Shown: one piece after another, positions 60,200-64,000 of the stretch
How the letters are laid out: each line of letters begins with the position of its first letter
Numbering within the stretch: the first letter of the stretch is position 1
Assembly: GCF_000149955.1 (NCBI RefSeq)
Contig: NC_030998.1
Span: forward strand, 310,001 to 374,000
Length of the DNA stretch: 64,000 nucleotides
Direction of reading: 5' to 3'
DNA from: Fusarium oxysporum f. sp. lycopersici 4287
Lineage: Eukaryota > Ascomycota > Sordariomycetes > Hypocreales > Nectriaceae
Notes under the pieces: generated by a model
Told to the model about the DNA's origin: nothing
What the model saw: the letters and a program-made list of their open reading frames with translations, nothing else
The model's database searches: none
Translations under genes and position numbers: made by a program

Positions 60200-61375
60200 A
60201 ATCTCTGTCGACAAGCAATTTCTTTCTCTCTGGTCAGTACCCATCCTCCGAAGAAATAAGACGGTACGCTGATGAGAGTTTGAAATGTAGCCCTTTAGAC
60301 AGGAAGGTTCCAACAGGTTGGTATGTAGAACATAACTTCAAGCCTCTCAAGCCAAAGACCAAAAAGCCTGACAAGGTGTATGATTCCGCACAGCATATCT
60401 ACCGCACGCTAACGGGTGAACCACTTGACACATCCTCCAAAATTCAACGTTAACTTTATCAGCACCTGGAAACACACCACTCCAAATCCTGCGAGGATTA
60501 CAAGCCTTACGTCTAAGGATGGAGTATCTTACTGGAATCAATATGACATTCTTGGTTTCATTCTATCCCTTTTGAAAAATTACCTCGGTGGTGCTACTAA
60601 AGACAACTTCTTCCTTCCTCTGACAGCAGTATATGGACGTTGGTGTGCTAAGATTGGAGGGGACAGGAAGACACCAAGGCCCCTGAATCCCCCTAAGGAT
60701 CCAGGTATCACTGCAATGGCAGATGAACAAAAGGGCGTTGGTACTGTACCTACCGTCTTGCAATGCACGTGGGTCGCAGACAAGGGCGGTGTCTACTTCG
60801 CTCTAGGATCCTCTATCGCTGGATATGATTGGGGCAATAAAACTTAGTTAGGGAAGTGGCAGGAGAGACTCCAAAGAACCCAGTTCGATCTTCTGCATGG
60901 CTGGAATGGCATCCAGACACAGCTGATAGAGGGCAAAGTGTGGGATGTCGACAACTCACCAAACCGAACCAAAAAAGGCAAGGCAGGAACGTACTTTGGG
61001 AACTGTGGAGAAACATCTCCTTTTCTCCATATATTGTAAGTGTAAAATAGAGTATTCCCTGAAGACCTGCACTTACAACCCTTCTCACAACTCAGTCGCT
61101 TCTGGACTATTGCAATGCGGGGAAATGTTAATGGCTTGGCTCTGAAGAGCTTTTTCTTGGAGGATACGGTGTTGACAGACAAATACTCACCGAAGGAGAT
61201 GCACAAGGAAACCCCCAAAGGCTTGGCAAAGCCCTGTACATCATTCCTCCATGCGACAATTGTGAATCCCTTGTCCAAGTGGCAAAGGGAACGTAGGACA
61301 ACTTTATTTATCCTCCTATACCGAGCACACAGTAAGAAAGGATTTCCTGAGGGCGAAGCATAGATTTCTACCATG
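60200..61375 (+). pseudogene. Degraded deaminase-fold domain gene, copy 1
   Basis: A broken reading frame resembling copy 2 downstream: VYDSAQHIYRTLTGEPLDTS, then in another frame FNVNFISTWKH, YWNQYDILGFILSLL and NFFLPLTAVYGRWCAKIGG, TAG at 60845-60847, then WQERLQRTQFDLLHGWNGIQ, YFGNCGE (61004-61012) and, after an intron and a frameshift near 61235, IIPPCDNCESLV (61249-61263). The C-G-E and P-C-x-x-C pair is the zinc-binding signature of the cytidine-deaminase fold, which fungi carry in expanded families of unknown or toxin-like role. Start and exact ends are uncertain. Dead by nonsense and frameshift; function of the living family is inferred only from the motif pair. Confidence 0.55.
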
Positions 61376-61741
61376 CTTCACGTTCAATGCGACTTCATAC
61401 TTCCGTCTTCATATTTCACTCTTTTTAGGATGACGAAGTAGCGTCGCAAAATAACCCAGAAACCACAGTACTGTTGGAGAGATTAAGTCGCCAGGTTGAT
61501 GATATGATTGATCCACCCGACAACGCTGGCTTGCCTTTATCAGCATCGCTCTTTTCTGTACACCCTATTTCATGACATGTACAAACCGGTACATCTGGAC
61601 AACTCCGCCTTCCCTTTTGGGACTCGTAACAGTCTGATCATGTGCTTCTATGCATGCATGTGCCTCCTTTCAAACATATAAAGTGGAGTATTTCATGTCT
61701 GTTTTTACATTGAATATAATATTCCCTTACGCAAAGTGACC

Positions 61742-63180
61742 ATGGCACGTCCTGTGAACTTTGTCGACAAAGAGTTGGTCAAACTTCATACGTATGACCT
61801 TGAAACAGTGAGAATAGTAACAAAAGAGGACCTGGAATATGCTCTGGCATGTGCGGCCTCAATATCTAGATCTATCTATTCCTAAGGGATGTTTCTCAAA
61901 TCCAGAGTCGTTCGGCATAGACAACGCCGTGGCGAAGAAAGACAAACTGCAAACAATCTATAAGCTATGGTGAGAGTTCCCTCTTTGGTCACGACACATT
62001 TATAGTGACGACTTATCTGATGGTATTTTTATAAATATAGCCCTCTCGATAAGAACCAGTTCGAAGTGGTGAAGGCCGACGTTGAAAAAGAAAACTTTGA
62101 ACCCAGAAACGGAAACAAAGCTGATACAAACTTTGAACCAAGATAGCATATATACCTCAAACCGACAGGACATACGAAACGAGAACCAGACTCAATAAGG
62201 GACCCAGACGAGGACCCAGACAAGCCGTGGTCTAAATTTGAAGTTAACCTCGACGCCGCCTGGAGCCACAATTATCCTCTTGGCACAGATAATGAGATGC
62301 TCCCTTATTGGTGTCATTATGATCTCCTCGGTCTCTTCCTCCCTCTTATGGGACCAACTCTGCCCAACTCCGCCAGGTTCAACTTCTTTCTCCCCCTCAC
62401 CGCCGTTTATGCCCGCTGGTGCTTCACTATTGGAGGATCCAGAGACATAAACAAGTTGCACGATGCACAAGCCATGGCCTTCATAGGAAAAACAGGTCAT
62501 GGACCCCCACCGGCAATCTTCCAATGCACATGGGGTCCGGGTCAGAAGAGTAAGGTCGACTTCTCCCTCGGTGCTTCGATGGGTGGTCAGAACTTCGCGC
62601 CGAAGCAACTCAGTGACTGGAAAACACGGTTTCAGAGGAGTCAATTCGGCCTACTCATGAATTAAAACGGCATCAAGAATTCAGTCTAGACTGACCAAGA
62701 CAACCAAGATCATAAATTCGACTTCGATGCATCGCCAAGGCAAAATTCGAAAACTGCGGCGAAATCTACCCATTCATACATAAGCTGTAAGTAAGCACTG
62801 CAATTGTATCACCGCTCCATTCACTAACATGTTTTACAGTGGCGCAAACCGCAAGGAGGGTCGGGATAAGGTGCAAGGTCTTGCACTTAACCCATCATTT
62901 TCGGCCAACGAGGACTTGTGGGAGGGGTATTCACTCAAGCAGATATACATAGAAAGTGAAACGAAGCGAGACCCGGACGATGACAACGGCTATAAGCACA
63001 TGTGATCGCCATGCCAGAATTGCAAGCACGTTATCACCCACGTCGATATTGGATTGTTGAACAACTTTCACCCCGACAAAACCCCCTCCAACGGATGCAG
63101 ACTTGGACGAGGGCGACGGCTCCGAAGGAAGGTCAGAGCTGAAGGGGAACGGCTATTTAAAGATGCTAGCTTAGTTAACA
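61742..63180 (+). pseudogene. Degraded deaminase-fold domain gene, copy 2
   Basis: Starts MARPVNFVDKELVKLHTYDL at 61742. Then, with frame changes, NPESFGIDNAVAKKDKLQTI, FEVNLDAAWSHNYPLGTDNE, YWCHYDLLGLFLPLM, NFFLPLTAVYARWCFTIGGS, QLSDWKTRFQRSQFG, NCGEIYPFIHKL (Glu of CGE at 62761-62763), GRDKVQGLAL and SPCQNCKHVI (63009-63023). In-frame stops occur at 62144-62146 (TAG), 62663-62665 (TAA), 62687-62689 (TAG) and 63003-63005 (TGA). Where copy 1 reads HGWNG, copy 2 reads a stop, as expected of G-to-A change in TGG. Order and spacing match copy 1, so the two are tandem paralogues that share damage of the RIP type. Confidence 0.6.
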
Positions 63181-63303
63181 GTTTCTGGTTCCGAGAGCAG
63201 AGTTTGATTAAGGCCTTGTATTTAAGAGAATGACAATTTGCTATTTTCCTTATGAAATACTCAAAGAACGATGTGCTATAGTAGTGACTGAATGAGATCA
63301 TGA

Positions 63304-64000
63304 CTAGGCAGCTTTCTTAAGTGAGACCCCAAAATAAGCGGTGATGGGGTCATGCTTGTGATCAAACTTGTAGTAAGCAAACGTGTAGAATGAAAACCTC
63401 CTATTCCCACCAAAAGTATTCAGCTGAGCGAGCGTCAGCATGAAGCTCATCTCATGAACGTCCTGCATTCTGATCCATCCCTTGTGACTTGGCAGAATAA
63501 GCCGCAACAACAAACCCTTTCTCTCCGTAACAGGCATGGTAGTAAAAGACACGAGAACATTGAAGCGAAGGTTGCTCAGCATCCGAGCACCAGGACCTGC
63601 GTAGGTTTCCATGATGCAGTTATTGTCAGCTGACATGCTGAGCTCAATGGCTATGTCGAACTCTGTGAGCTGATAACTACTATATTTGTTATGTGACACG
63701 AGAACGGAGAAAACAATGTCCTGGAGCAGGCAGTCTTTGTCTTGGATGATGACGTCTCGCTAGAGAGATTATGCGTTGCACGTGTAAACAGGTGGACCAG
63801 CTAGGCGCGAAGATCGTGATCCAGCTCTCGCTGTTCTGATGAACATGCTGGTTTGAGGAGCCCCAAGGCTTCTTGTAGCAGCTAGTCTCGCGATAGGAAC
63901 ACCATGGGGCACACTGGATCCTATAGCATCATGGAGATGCTCTGTGATGGGTGCTCGATGGTGCGGAGGGAGATGGTGTCTCAGAGCACGGGACCTCACC
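63304..64000 (-). CDS. Hypothetical protein, 3' end (partial)
   Basis: The last exon, preceded by a plausible TCTCTCTAG acceptor near 63761, reads RDVIIQDKDCLLQDIVFSVL, VSHNKYSSYQLTEFDIAIEL, MLSNLRFNVLVSFTTMPVTE, then FSFYTFAYYKFDHKHDP and ends SLKKAA at 63304. Upstream exons up to the window edge could not be assigned. Beta-rich, no signal or membrane segment in the visible part; family not recognised. Converges on the second deaminase-fold remnant. Confidence 0.4.

Noticed and set aside
60844..61374. 176-codon minus-strand ORF opposite the first deaminase-fold remnant
   Set aside because: Shadow frame; the plus strand carries the CGE and PCxxC motifs shared with the second copy.

Overview
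The window is fungal nuclear DNA from a filamentous ascomycete. Genes are split by many short introns of about 45-65 nt with GT-AG ends and CTAAC/CTGAC-like branch sites, and there are five Zn2Cys6 regulators, a PDR-type ABC transporter, an RTA1 protein and RIP-like damage. The protein families and the AT-rich islands are most like an accessory or subtelomeric region of a Fusarium-type genome; that genus call is inference. Exon structures were joined by hand from splice signals and reading frame.

Layout. 1-14.7 kb: the 3' end of a heme-thiolate peroxidase gene, a Zn2Cys6 regulator carrying two apparent frameshifts, a divergent full-size PDR ABC transporter, a small secreted Cys-rich protein, a second small secreted protein, and a Zn2Cys6 regulator divergent from an RTA1-like membrane protein. 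Their shared promoter carries five copies of one 9-bp motif. 14.7-23.9 kb is gene-poor: a Lys/Thr/Pro repeat secreted protein, a decayed RasGEF gene split by an AT-rich block, and a small coiled-coil gene.

23.9-42.2 kb is a dense set of catabolic or biotransformation-type genes with their own regulators: SDR, Zn2Cys6 regulator, second Zn2Cys6 regulator, NmrA-like reductase, zinc alcohol dehydrogenase, bZIP factor, alpha/beta hydrolase, Old Yellow Enzyme and a DUF3237 protein. No PKS, NRPS or terpene synthase is present. A 16-bp sequence recurs exactly upstream of two of the three regulators, its 10-bp core recurs twice more between the genes, and GATA-site arrays lie upstream of the second regulator and between the OYE and DUF3237 genes. 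I regard this as a candidate undescribed pathway, probably degradation or detoxification of an unsaturated cyclic or aromatic compound.

42.2-64 kb mixes intact and dying genes. Dead genes are a PTH11/rhodopsin-type membrane protein, an amino-acid permease and two tandem copies of a gene with a deaminase-like zinc site. Intact between them are a Zn2Cys6 regulator and an unusual pair, a 936-residue protein kinase and a 495-residue CorA-like membrane protein, whose stop codons abut tail to tail with no spacer. The CorA-like gene carries a 518-bp AT-rich element with terminal inverted repeats inside its first intron. AT-rich blocks (19.78-20.2, 48.4-48.56, 53.75-54.2, 54.74-54.92 kb) and C-to-T/G-to-A-type stop codons fit repeat-induced point mutation.
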